64,000 nucleotides of DNA from Macrotrachela quadricornifera (taxonomy: Eukaryota > Rotifera > Eurotatoria > Philodinida > Philodinidae): positions 203,388-267,387 of the forward strand of contig JAJEKB010020629.1 in assembly GCA_022393335.1 (NCBI GenBank), written 5' to 3'. The notes under the pieces were generated by a model. That model had not been told where the DNA came from and made no database searches. It saw only the letters and a program-made list of their open reading frames with translations. The position numbers and the translations under genes were made by a program. Shown piece after piece: positions 12,121 through 23,379 of this stretch (position 1 is the stretch's first letter; each line of letters begins with the position of its first letter).

Positions 12121-13572
12121 AATTTACTTTATTATTTGTTTTGTTTTTATTGTTATTATTGACAATAAAAGTTAAAAATAAAATTATTTTATAAAAAGAT
12201 TAATCAAAAGTATTTGAAAATAATTAATTATTCGTAGTTGTTTTACTCAGATCTGAGAAGTACTGATGATAAATAAAATGTGAATGAGAAAAGCATTGCA
12301 AACAATAGTTGATTTGTTGATGATTATCATACAACCCACGAAAATTGAAGTATATCCTTTGTCCTTTTTTGTTTTTATCTATTAATCTACTATATATAGA
12401 AAGAAAGCCCATAATGTACTGCATATTTTGATATATTTACTTAGAGTTAACCAAAAGTCGTAATCCCAATTTTTAAAGTATCCTGTCGAATGGTATATAT
12501 TAAATCTAATTTTCGTAAGATTTTAGTGGAACTAGTCAATTTACTATTAGACGATCATGTATTCAAAAGTACCATCAGTTATTGATCATGACGGATCTTG
12601 ATGTCATTGAAAGGTATTTCTAGGAAAATATTATTGCAATCTCACGTAGAACAATATGATCCGTACACAATTGTTTACAATGTGGATCATAGTCTGTGAT
12701 AATCTTTGAAGGTTGTAACATATTTCACATTAGAAGTGTATGGGATCAGTTTTAAACCTAGGGGCCCAATACATGAAAGCGACTATACTTTTATTGATAC
12801 ACCTGGTCAATGGATATCTCAGATTTCAATGAAGTGTTGTCAATATTTAGTCCAAAATGAGTTATGAAAATGCTAGAAACTTCAGCTTCTGGAACTTTTC
12901 CTTTGTGAAGATATTGTATATTTCGTTATTCATCAACAACAGAGTTTTTCGAGTTGAAATTTTGTGGGTATACATTACTATAGACACACTCAAAATCATA
13001 TTTCTGCGTGTTAGATAGTATAGAAAATTTTCTTAGGTTCTAGATACCTAAATCGAAATTAAAACTTGTTATGGAATTTTCTATAGTTTTTAGCAAAAGT
13101 TACCAGAGTTGATGATCAGTGACTAAATTAATTGAAAAATTAATATTGTAGTATTTATATTCAATGCAAATAAATTCTGAAATAGCTAACTGAAGCCCAA
13201 AATCGGTGTTATTGTAAAGAAATCATCAACATTGTGACTAAAATAAAAAGCTTCATCTCGTGCAACTCTACTTCATAGTTATACGTCTAAATTTCAGTTA
13301 CAATTATTCGGTATCAAAATCTTATTTATAAAAATAAATAATAATTTGTTTTTTATTAGCTAAAGAAATAAATATATTTAATCGTTTTCATATACTCTAT
13401 TTTACATCTTTAAATATTTCTTCAATTAAACTATTGTTTATTTGAAGAATGTATATATAAAAGATGGAATAAAACCTTTTGTATATTCCACCAACATTTA
13501 CTATTTATTCAAGAAACGAAAAGATCATTATATATAACAAATATTTGTCTCTTCAAACTATCATAATTAAAA
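12121..13572. other. QTRT1 - Ly6-like gene intergenic stretch
   Basis: About 1.45 kb with no supported gene. AATAAAAG near 12163 is a plausible polyadenylation signal for QTRT1. From about 12440 to 13310 the base composition is more balanced than in the surroundings and no long frame is present, which fits old transposon debris, but I could not name a family. Confidence 0.5.
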
Positions 13573-14082
13573 ATGTTTTTATCTTTCATATCTGTGCTTA
13601 TTTTCATACCATTCATTTTATTTCTACCAAGTTAGTTATATTAATTAATAATTTTTTATTATTTATTATTTTTAAATAGTAATACAATGTCAAAGACCTA
13701 ATTATGATCGTAGACAAATTCAATGTTATTCTTGTAGTGATTGTCCTGAACCATTTTTTTATTCTTATGGTCAAATAATAATGACACCACCAGATATTGG
13801 TCAATGCATGGTATTATATTTTCTATAAAAAAAAATAATTTTAATTAATATTATTTTATCTAGAAAACAGTCGTTTATGTACCAACAACAGGTCGTTACC
13901 TTATAAGCAAAGGTTTTTCATATAATTGTATACCAGAATCGTCACAAAATGTACGAATATATTGTTGTCATTACAGTCTTTGTAATAAAAATAATGTTCT
14001 TTATCCATCAGTATATCTTGTTTATTGTATATTTTTAATAAGAATTTTATTTTCTTTATTGTATAAACTAAATTCAATATGA
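13573..14082 (+). CDS. Ly6/uPAR (three-finger) GPI-anchored-type surface protein
   Basis: Exons 13573-13630, 13680-13810 and 13864-14082 join to 135 residues. The start opens a signal peptide (about 1-19). The mature part has the LU-domain cysteine plan: CYSCSDC near the start, CMK in the middle, and the diagnostic end YCCHYSLCNKN. A hydrophobic tail of about 25 residues follows, as expected for GPI attachment or a membrane anchor. LU proteins act as receptors, channel modulators or adhesion molecules; the function here is unknown. The first donor (gttagt) and the small N-terminal exon are the least certain parts. The gene stands alone, downstream of QTRT1 and upstream of the GPCR pair. Confidence 0.75.
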
Positions 14083-15071
14083 AAATAGATTTTGATTCAT
14101 CTTCTTAATTAATTATCATTTTATTCATAGTTGAGTAATTTCAATTTCTAACTTCTTCATAATTCCTGTAACATTTTCAAATAACTGATGAGGAAATATC
14201 ATTAGTTATCATACATTTTCATTATAAATAGATTTATTTGACAAAAAAATATTAGGTTAGAAGTACTCTTGAACTTTTTCTATTAATAGAAATATACAAC
14301 ATCAAATACAAACTTAGGAAAATCATCAATTCGATTTCGTTGAGAATTAATCTATTTAAACTGAAAGTACAAAGTTATAGATCGTAATACCAATGAAAAT
14401 TAAATTCATGATATATAAGAATGTATACATCATTATCAATTCATCCATGTTCTATACAAAATTATCAAGTTTTTAAATAATATATGAAAGACAAGCGAAC
14501 ATCCTGTCAAATGTTATCTATCTTTTTCTTAATTTCTATAATTATATACAACGTAAGAATAATCATGATTTTCACTAGTAATTTTACTTGCTGTCATCAT
14601 AAATAAAACGTAGATAGAAATAATACGTCAACGATTACCATTGATTCAGTTTTTATAAGCTTGACGATAACGCAAATGGAATTTATTTTACTGAAAAAAA
14701 AAATCTTCATTACAGTTCGAGCAAATGAGCTGATATTTTTTGTTCGTGATATTACTGTCAACTTCAACAAAAATATATTAATAATTCATAGATAGAAAAA
14801 AAATAATGTATGATAAAGAAAGATCAATCTATTCAGATAAAATGTAATTAATTAAATGAACTTGTGACTAACACATGCTGTGTTTTCATGTATATTTTTT
14901 CCTTCTACTCTATTATAATCTACGTTACTATTCACATAATATAAATCTTTTTTTTCTACATGGTTGGTCATATTCGTTTGTCATGTCTGTCTACGTGTAT
15001 TTTTGGTGAGGATTGTGGCTGTCTGTTCTTCATACGTCAGTGAATTTAGCGTCAGATTTGAATTTTTTCAA

Positions 15072-15312
15072 CGAACATTCGCTTATTAACCTGTGCCTAA
15101 GCAATTCATCGATGAGCTCTATCCAATGGTATGCTCAAATCTTCGATGCCTCAAAGTATGATTTATAGATTTTCTATAAGGTTTTCTATCAGTCCAAAAA
15201 TCATACTTTGGAATATGGAAAATCTGATTGCACCATTGAATAGAGCTCGTCGAGTTGTATAAGATGTACTGATGAATTGCTTAGGTACAGGTTAATAAGC
15301 GAATATTCATTG
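15072..15312. repeat. MITE-like inverted repeat
   Basis: The left arm (ATTCGCTTATTAACCTGT, then CTAAGCAATTCATC) returns in reverse complement at the right end with only a few changes. Inner parts, including GAGCTC and AAAGTATGATTT, also pair, so the whole 240 bp could fold as an imperfect hairpin. It contains no frame. The inner unit around 15232 (ATAGAGCTCGTCGAGTTGTA) reappears as tandem copies at about 50.49-50.85 kb, so the element belongs to a dispersed family. Confidence 0.75.
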
Positions 15313-15880
15313 AAAATTATTGCCTTCTTTCACATTTACATTGGTAATTTAGCGCATTAGAATATATTCTTGTTTACAAAGTATAGTTTTCCTTTATGTG
15401 TAATTCATTATTTATTTAGTTTCATATCGAGATATAACTCTTGTTATGACAACATCTATATTAATATGTAATAAATGAAACCTGAATTCAATTATTCAAA
15501 TTTCAAGTATTCATTTATTTCATCCTGTCTATGCTGTTTTAACCTGTTCTATAGTGACCCATTTCAAAAATTGAATAGTTGAATTCAAGTTGAAATCATT
15601 ACATATTTGAATTAAATGACGTAAAAGCCTAGATTCAATGTACTTTTCATAATTGTTAGAAACTATTTTAGTCATTCTAGAAGATTTTATCATCAAGAAA
15701 AATATAACACTGACGTAAAAAAAAATATAATTATCAGGTCATCTTTCATTTAATACGAGGGTTTACATGATTTACTAAACTTCTTAATTAATATGTCAAA
15801 GACATGTTAGCAATGTGCACTCGTACTTATTTCTTCTTATATTTAGAGTTATTCTTCATTTTCCATCGTTTTCATTTGCA

Positions 15881-15889
15881 TATATAAAA
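15881..15889 (+). promoter_or_regulatory. TATA box of the first GPCR gene
   Basis: TATATAAAA lies 68-76 bp before the ATG, preceded by an octamer-like ATTTGCAT and followed by CTCTCAACAG as a likely initiator. The second GPCR has the same arrangement (TATAAATA then CTCAACA). Confidence 0.6.
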
Positions 15890-15956
15890 CTCTCAACAGT
15901 TATTTCTTTTTTTACTATTCACTTTTTGGTTTTTCCATTACATAATAAACATAAGT

Positions 15957-17190
15957 ATGAATAATATATCAACAACTACAATAAATCCAGCCGTTGCGAG
16001 TTTATATGCAGCTCGAACAGGAGTACAATATATTGGTCAACCAATTCTTTTTATAATTGGAATGATTGGAGCTATATTAAATATTTTAATTTTCCTTCGC
16101 CGGTCAATGAGACAAAATTCCTGTGCAATTTATTTTCATGCAAGTTCATGGGCTAATATATTTTGTTTAACTTGGGGTGTACTTGCTAGTATGCTTGCTA
16201 CTTTTACTAATAATAATCCAGCTACATACAATACTTTTTATTGTAAAATTCGATTTTATATGATTAGTTTTTCTCAAATGTCAAGTCGAGCATGTGTTGT
16301 ATTAGCATGTCTTGATCGTCTTTTACTTTGTTCACGATCAGTTAATAAACGAATGTTTTGTCGAGCAAATATAGCAATTAAAGTTGTACTTCTAACGATA
16401 TTTATTTGTGGATGTATACCTATTTATATATTAATAACATATGATGCACAACCTCAAATACGTCAATGTATGTCAACTTCTGAAGTGATACGAACAATTG
16501 AAATTATAAATTTATGGTTATTAACGTTTGGAGCACCTACAATATTGATGAGTACATTAAGTGGAATGACTCTATGGAAATTGAAACAAAATGCAAGACG
16601 TATGGGTCGAGAAAAAGTAAGTTTATTTATTTTTATTATTTGAAATAAACAAAAAATATTAGATTAATTTCTGCAATTCGATGAAAATTATTTCTTATTA
16701 CTATAGGTTCGAGTACGTACTAAAGATATCCAACTTGCATCAATGTTAATTGGACAAGTATTTTTATATATAATAACGGCATTACCATTCGCAACTAATG
16801 CCTTGTATTCAACATTAACACAAAATGATCCTACATCAAGTAAATCACCGTATCGTATTGCTGCTGAAGCTTTCTCTCAAACATTAACAAGCAGTTTTGG
16901 CATCTATGTATTTAATGGAGTAAGAATGTTATATTATAAATATATTTACATTGTTTAATATAATATTTTTTTAGTTATCTTTTTATGTATATACATTAAC
17001 TGCACCAAGTTTTCGTCGTGAATTATTAATATTAATCCTTCCAAAACCTTGGTTAATTAAATTTCAACGAGAACATCATGAAATGTCTCTTACTAATCGT
17101 ATAGGTCCATCACTTTTAGATGGTGTATCTATTAATCTAAAAGTAATGCCACGTGTTGCTAATACTACGTATCATACAAAACATAATTAA
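15957..17190 (+). CDS. rhodopsin-like seven-helix GPCR, tandem copy 1
   Basis: Exons 15957-16616, 16707-16919 and 16975-17190 join to 362 residues with seven hydrophobic segments. Helix 1 is about residues 27-47 (ILFIIGMIGAILNILIFL), with the conserved GN-type Asn. The helix 3 end reads ACLDRLL, so DRL replaces the class A DRY motif. Cysteines in YCKIR and RQCMS can form the usual helix3-loop2 disulfide. Helix 7 carries FGIYVFNG rather than a normal NPxxY. The ligand is unknown; the general type recalls peptide receptors that are highly expanded in rotifers (inference). The gene is a tandem duplicate of the one 950 bp downstream, with identical intron positions and a TATA box about 70 bp upstream. 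Confidence 0.9.
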
Positions 17191-18139
17191 ATTATTTATC
17201 ATTCATTATTGAATTAGTAGATTTCTTTCTTTTATTCTTTTTAAATCGAGAATCTTTTATATGTTTCTATTTTCAATTTGATAAAATATTTTGCTTTTAA
17301 TATTCTCTTGTAATTCCTTATTATTTTATTTTATTTGTATTGTATCGAATCACATGTGTTGTTTTTCAATAAAATATATAATGTTACTAAATAAAAACAT
17401 GTCTTGTAAAAAGAAGATTATTAGTTGAATGAAATTTTTGTCCTATAATTTAAGCTGCCATATTAGATTCTTGTTTTATAAGAACTTTTTTAAAAAAGTT
17501 GGATTAGATTATACTTATGACTGTTTTTAATTAAAAATCAGCAGTTGCAAAATTCTGACCCACTAGAATTCAGAATTTTGTAGCTTATATCTTATTCATA
17601 TTACTACTTTGGTAAATTTCGCTAAGAATTTTAATTTTCAGCAGAATTTTATTTTTGATGTATATATAATTGTTATAGAGTCTATATGTTGAATTAAAAT
17701 TCTATTGAAAAATTCGAATTTGGTTTTCTCGCGATTAGTTCAGTGCTTGTTATAGACGGTAGTTTATATATTTCGATTAAAAGTCTGCTAGAACATTAGA
17801 ACTCTATTCAAAATTCTTAGGAAAATTCTATCTTTTATGGAAACATAGATACGTGAAAATTTTTATGTCAGATTGGAATTCTGTTTTTAGTGGACACATA
17901 GTTGTATGAAAGCTTGTGGTATACAAAATTCTGATTTCTGTTAGTTGAGAATTTTGCAGGCTCTCCGTTAATTAACATGTCTAACACATATGAATAATGT
18001 GTCAAATTTGAATATTACTTTTATTCTGTGTTTTATATGTAGAGCATGATTTCTCTCCTTCTTTTTCATCCTCAATATAAATATCTCAACATTTCTTTCA
18101 GGAAAAAAAAACTATTTTTGTCTCACTGACATTATAAGT
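17191..18139. other. spacer between the two GPCR genes
   Basis: About 950 bp, without a gene. The stretch 17530-17960 repeatedly uses the words AAAATTCTG, AGAATTTT and GAATTCTG in both orientations, giving a weak palindromic texture. The end holds the second GPCR promoter. Confidence 0.5.
18076..18083 (+). promoter_or_regulatory. TATA box of the second GPCR gene
   Basis: TATAAATA lies 57-64 bp before the ATG, followed by TCTCAACATTTC. The layout repeats that of the first GPCR gene, which supports common regulation after tandem duplication. Confidence 0.55.
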
Positions 18140-19420
18140 ATGAATAATATATTAACAACTACTATCGATCCATCGGTTGTGAGTTTAAATACTGCTCGAA
18201 CAGGAGTACAATATATTGGTCAACCAATTCTTTTTATAATTGGAATGATTGGAGCTATATTAAATATTTTAATTTTTCTTCGTCGATCAATGAGACAAAA
18301 TTCCTGTGCAATTTATTTTCATGCAAGTTCATGGGCTAATATATTTTGTTTAACTTGGGGTGTACTTGCTAGTATGCTTGCTACTTTTACTAATAATAAT
18401 CCAGCTACATACAATACTTTATATTGTAAAATTCGTCCTTATATGATTAATGCTTCTCAAATGTCAAGTCGAGCATGTGTTGTATTAGCATGTCTTGATC
18501 GTCTTTTACTTTGTTCACGATCAGTTAATAAACGAACGTTTTGTCGAGCAAGTATAGCAATTAAAGTTGTACTTCTAACTATATTGATTTGTGCATGTCT
18601 ACCAATGTATATGATAATAACATATGAATCTCATCCTAAATTTCGTCAATGTATGTCAACTTCTGAAGTGATACGAATAGTTGAAATGGTTTATTTATGG
18701 TTATTAACGTTTGGAGCACCTACAGTATTGATGAGTATATTAGGTGGAATGGTAATATGGAAATTGAAACAAAATGCAAAACGAATGGGTCGAGATAAAG
18801 TAAGTTTATCATCTGAAGTAAATATAATTATTGGAATTTAACTGAAATGATAATTGAAAAAATTTAAAAGCGGATTAGATAATATTTAATACCTAAAAAT
18901 GATCAATATTTATTGAATTTTTCTCTTATAATATAGATTCAAGTACGTAATAAAGACACACAACTTGTAGCAATGTTGATTGGACAAGTATTTTTATATA
19001 TATTAACCGTGTTACCTTTTGTAAGTAATGCTCTATATTCGACGCTGACACAATATGATCTTCCATCAAATAAAACAGCATATCGTATTGCTGCTGAAGC
19101 TTTTTCTTCAACATTAACAAGCAGCTTTGGTATTTATATATTTAACGGAGTAAGAAGGTTATATCACAAATATATTTATATTGTTTATAATATTTTAGTT
19201 ATCTTTTTATGTATATACATTGACTGCACCAAGTTTTCGTCAGGAATTGTTGATATTGATCTCACCGAAACGTTGGATTATAAAACTACAAATGAGACAA
19301 CAACATCAAATACAACTTACTAATCGTATAGGTCCATCACTCAAACATAATGTATCAACTAATCTAAAAGTAATACCACACGCTGTTAATACTAATTGTT
19401 CTCAAATAAAATATAACTAA
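18140..19420 (+). CDS. rhodopsin-like seven-helix GPCR, tandem copy 2
   Basis: Exons 18140-18799, 18937-19149 and 19199-19420 join to 364 residues. Intron positions and phases are those of copy 1. Residues 20-92 (helices 1-2 and the first extracellular loop) are identical to copy 1 and almost identical in DNA, while helices 4-6 and the C terminus differ at many positions. The motif ACLDRLL (DRL for DRY) is kept. The C-terminal tail is Thr/Asn-rich and differs from copy 1. The most variable parts are the N terminus, extracellular loop 2 (YESHPKFRQC) and the tail, so ligand choice or coupling may differ between the two receptors. Function is otherwise unknown. Confidence 0.9.
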
Positions 19421-19601
19421 ATCATTCATTTTGTATTCTATATGTCTATTATCATATGTGTAAAAATTCTATAGAATCCAAGAGTAGTTTCTTGTGTTTT
19501 ACCTGAAAGTTCCACTTAATTATTAAACTAATGATCTAATATTCAGTTTTTGAATTTTTATATGATAAAGAAAGAGGAATGTCTTTGACATATTATTAGC
19601 G

Positions 19602-19685
19602 TGCCAAATATGGATTTTATTATTATAGACAGAGCTTTTCTCCCTATCGTTTTCATCGAAAATACAAATATCTCAATCAAACAAC
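19602..19685 (+). other. possible relic of a third GPCR promoter
   Basis: GTGCCAAATATGGATTTTAT, then TTTCATCG and AAATATCTCAATC, follow the order and spacing of the sequence just upstream of GPCR copy 2 (GTGTCAAATTTGAATATTAC ... TTTCATCC ... AAATATCTCAAC). No receptor frame follows. It probably marks a third tandem copy that was lost; similarity is moderate. Confidence 0.35.
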
Positions 19686-20589
19686 ATAAAAAGAAATTGA
19701 TGAAATAAAAACAAAATTTTCAATTAAAAAAAATGTAATCATCTTACTCTGAGTTATTTAAAAGATGAGAAAATGATCAAAATTATATGAAATACATGAT
19801 ATAACACTAACATACACAGATATTTATACATTAAGAATCCATGTTTGCATAACAGCTGAGAGACAACAGAATAGATAGAAGTATAATATGAAATCAAGAA
19901 AGAAAAGCATATTTCTGTACTTCTCGTACTTCATCATTACAGAAGTATGCCTTTCTTTCTTGTTTATTTCGCTTTTACCATACTATGTTATGTGGTTTTA
20001 CTCCTTTCACTAAGATAATAATTGATTGAAAAATAAAGTTGATTGTATTATCTGTCTCATAATTTTAATACTAAAAATATCAATCAGAGTGATAGAAAAT
20101 ATAAGATCGAAGATTTTCAAATAATAACTGACAAACTAAATATTCTTTCTTTGCTTTAATAATAAATTCTTTGAGTAAGTACAATATTGAATTGATCAGA
20201 AAAAATTTTCTATTATCTGCATGATTATTGACCTAAAAAAAACGTTCAGATCTTAGTAATGAACTTATTACAATTATATCCATTGCAAAAGAATGTTCTT
20301 GTTTTTTTTTATGCCTCAAAAATCGAGAAACAATGTAATCGATACATTAAGACAATGATGAACTGAAATTTTAATTAAGGATAAGCAATGTTCATTAATG
20401 TAGAGTATAGAATAGTTATCAACGTGAAAACGGCTACCGTACAGATTAAGTTATTTTTAATAGTTTTTTTGTAATTTGCTGAATGTGCGTAAGATATCGA
20501 AGGTAACCTATTTTGGTACAGCATTGCTAAAACATCGATTATTCTATAAAATAATATCGTTTACATTTTATTTGCTTTAGTTTTAGTCC

Positions 20590-20755
20590 AAAAAAAAGCA
20601 AAATATATCTAAAGACAGAGCGTGAAAAGTTCTACAATTTTCAAAGCACAATTTTAAAAAGATTAGACAGAAAAAAATAATGAATTCGGTGGCTATAAAA
20701 CAAGCCCTTCTTTATAAATTATACAGGTTTTCACACTGCATCTTCTACTTGGATA
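20590..20755. repeat. short inverted-repeat element, AGCATGAAAAGCTCTACAA family
   Basis: The left end reads GCAAAATATATCTAAAGACA then GCGTGAAAAGTTCTACAATT. The right end, reverse complemented, reads AGTAGAAGATGCAGTGTGAAA, a diverged copy. The same end sequence occurs in the intron at 28.4-29.2 kb and near 56.2 kb. No coding capacity. Confidence 0.55.
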
Positions 20756-21621
20756 CTTATCAAAATAATAAACCTTCGATGTTTTACCGAAATACAGCAA
20801 TCCACATAAAACTGTTCAAAATAACGTAATTAATCTGTATACAACATGTTTATACCGTAGTGTTAAACGAAGATTTTACTACATCTGCCGGATTGTTCAT
20901 CATAGATACCTTTACATTCTAATCTCTTATTACAGTACATGTTGATTTTTTTCGTCTAAATAATCATTAATTACTATAACTATATCTTTTATTACATAAT
21001 CTTTTTAAAAATGAATAATTATATATCATAAATAGTTCGTATAATATTAAAATTAAATTAATCAATAATTTCTATGTATGCGTGTTCATCATAAAGAAAG
21101 ATGTCATAGAAACTTTTTTTTTTGTTTTATTATGAATTTAGTGTTGTCTGAATGACTGATGATTATATTAGTCAGATAGGCACGACAAGAACTATTTAGA
21201 TAAATGAGTTCGTATAAGTTTGCATGTCTCGAACAAGTAAAAGAAAAACTCATTACAATCTCCGTTCGAGCAAAGAAGACAAATGATCTTTTGCCGCTAT
21301 AAACATACGTTGTTACAATCGATCTCTGTTCGTTCGTCAACAACAAGAAAAGAGAGAGAGAGGAGAAAAAAAAAGATTATTAATGATTCGCTTTTTCTAT
21401 CGATGATCAAACGATACAGTTGGACGAAAAAAAGAATATATATATATATGTTTAAATGTCACACCGTATGTTTTATTCACAAATACAATATCTATCTAAC
21501 AAAAACAAGAATGAAATCAATTTGTCATTAATATTAAAACATGTCTTTTTATTTTTATTTTGAATGAGATTCGTTATTTTGGCTCGTGTTTTTTTTTTTA
21601 TATAAAAAGAAATATATATAT

Positions 21622-23379
21622 TTAATTCGATGATTCTGATGAAAATGATTCTTCTTTTATATAATCATTCATAATCATTGGATCTAATTGATGTTCTTGT
21701 TCTTCTTTTTTTATACGATTAGGTGATGATGTTGTTGCAGCTGGTAATGTATCGGGTAATTTAGATTTTGTATTTGGTAATTTATGATCTTTTTTCCATT
21801 TCATTCTTCTATTAATAATAAATGTTCAATTTTTTTTTTGTATATATATAAAAATAAAAAAATAAAACAAACCTATTTTGAAACCATATTTTAATTTGTC
21901 TAGAAAAAAAAAATAACAAACTTATAAAATTATATTTAATTTAATTATAAAAATTTAACCGTTCAGTTAAAACAAGTGAATGAGCAATTTCAATACGTCT
22001 TCGACGATTTAAATATTTTGAAAAATGAAATTCTTTTTCTAATTCTATTAAATTAAATTTAAATAAATTTATTTCATAACAAAAAAAAAAAGGATTTTCT
22101 ATTTTACCTAATACTTGATATCGTGTATAAGCAGTACGAGCTCGTTTTGTTTCTCCACTTGTATAATTAATAACTGTAAAAAAACAAAAACAAAAAATAA
22201 AGGATCATTGATTAATACAAATGTCGTTAATCGTTTTTTATTCTTTTGTTTGTATCTGTATTTGAGTTCAACTGTCTGGTAAAGCAGATGGTCAAAAAGC
22301 TTTATTTTTTTTTTAGTTATATGTTACAGAACATTGCATGTAAGAATAATAACTGTCGACATTGAAATAACATTTATCTTTTAGTATATTTAGGTCACGT
22401 AGTCATCGAATGATAAGACCATCATGTTCATTTATAATAAATGAAGTTTCATGTTAGTTTTTTTTTTGTTCTCTTTGAAAAGCAAAGGTTAGATTTTTTA
22501 TTCGAAAGGAAATTCGATATTTTATGAAGTCAAACTGTGATATAGAGAAATAAAGAAGAAGAAAAAAAAAAAGAATTTTTTGACATTTAAAATATTCATT
22601 TATTCATAGGTGACATATAAACAAAAAATAGATGAGAAGAATTTAAATGATTCTAACCTGGATTATTAATATGTACTTTACGCATCCATGGATAAATCAC
22701 AGGAGAACTTTCTTCTTGTTTAGTTAATGATGATGAATTTGTATCGATTGATGAAGTTAAATCACTCGGTGGTTGTGTTGAAGATGGAGGAGGAGGAGCA
22801 GGCGGAGGAGGAGTTATTGATAGACCATATAGATCAAGAGACATTGGATGAATGGAAGATATCATATCAGTTTGAGTAAGTCCATTTGGAGCTATTGGTA
22901 TATTATTTTCTTCGGAATAATTTTCAAGTAAGCCATTTTGACATGTATATACACTAGAACTATTTAAAATAAATATTAATCATCGAAAAACTATTATAAA
23001 ATAGAAAAAGATGATCAGTTATTCTTACAATCATAAACGAAATACTATGATTCTTTCTAATTCTCTTCGAACTAATTGTAATGTTTAGGTAACTGAAGAA
23101 AATTTAAATTGATTACCTTGATTGATTCGATGAAAGTATATTGTATCGATAAAAATGATTTGTATTATCTTGATAAAGATGGTTATTATATAAAGGAATT
23201 TGTCTAGATGAATTTGGATGGAAAGATTCTTGTCCATAATAATCAATAATAGGAGATTGAAGAATACATGATGAATTATTTACATTGACATTATTATCAG
23301 ACAACTGTTGTCTATTTGAATAATTTGTATTTGTATCATCAATTCCATAATTATGGTTCATTGAATAAAGAGAACTCAT
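21622..23379 (-). CDS. Dfd/Hox4: Hox4 / Deformed homeobox transcription factor
   Basis: Six exons (23379-23117, 22959-22658, 22173-22108, 22044-21960, 21899-21873, 21808-21622) join in frame to 309 residues. The hexapeptide IYPWMRKVH, which binds the Pbx/Exd cofactor, precedes the homeodomain. The homeodomain reads [20 protein letters not shown] ... [19 protein letters not shown] ... [14 protein letters not shown], and the following LPNTK is diagnostic of Hox4/Dfd. Odd residues are S23, K24 and N27, where most Hox4 proteins have N, R and T. A proline run ([10 protein letters not shown]) lies before the hexapeptide. Three introns interrupt the homeodomain at codons 15, 43 and 52, and exon 5 is only 27 nt. 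The start MSSLYSM is chosen as the first conserved-looking Met; an in-frame longer start is unsupported. No other Hox gene is in the window. Confidence 0.93.

Larger units (their letters stand above)
14083..15956. other. intergenic stretch with one inverted-repeat element
   Basis: About 1.9 kb without a supported gene. It holds an inverted-repeat element at about 15072-15312 and a fragment near 14710-14760 resembling the mariner-like ends near 56.6 kb (ATTACAGTTCGAGCAAATGAG compared with the ATTACAGCTCGACCAAACGAG type). The last 100 bp contain the GPCR promoter. Confidence 0.5.
19421..21621. other. intergenic stretch between GPCR2 and Hox4
   Basis: About 2.2 kb with no supported gene. It includes a decayed copy of the GPCR promoter region (19602-19685) and a small inverted-repeat element (20590-20755). 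The part near 21600 is the Hox4 3' end. Confidence 0.5.
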
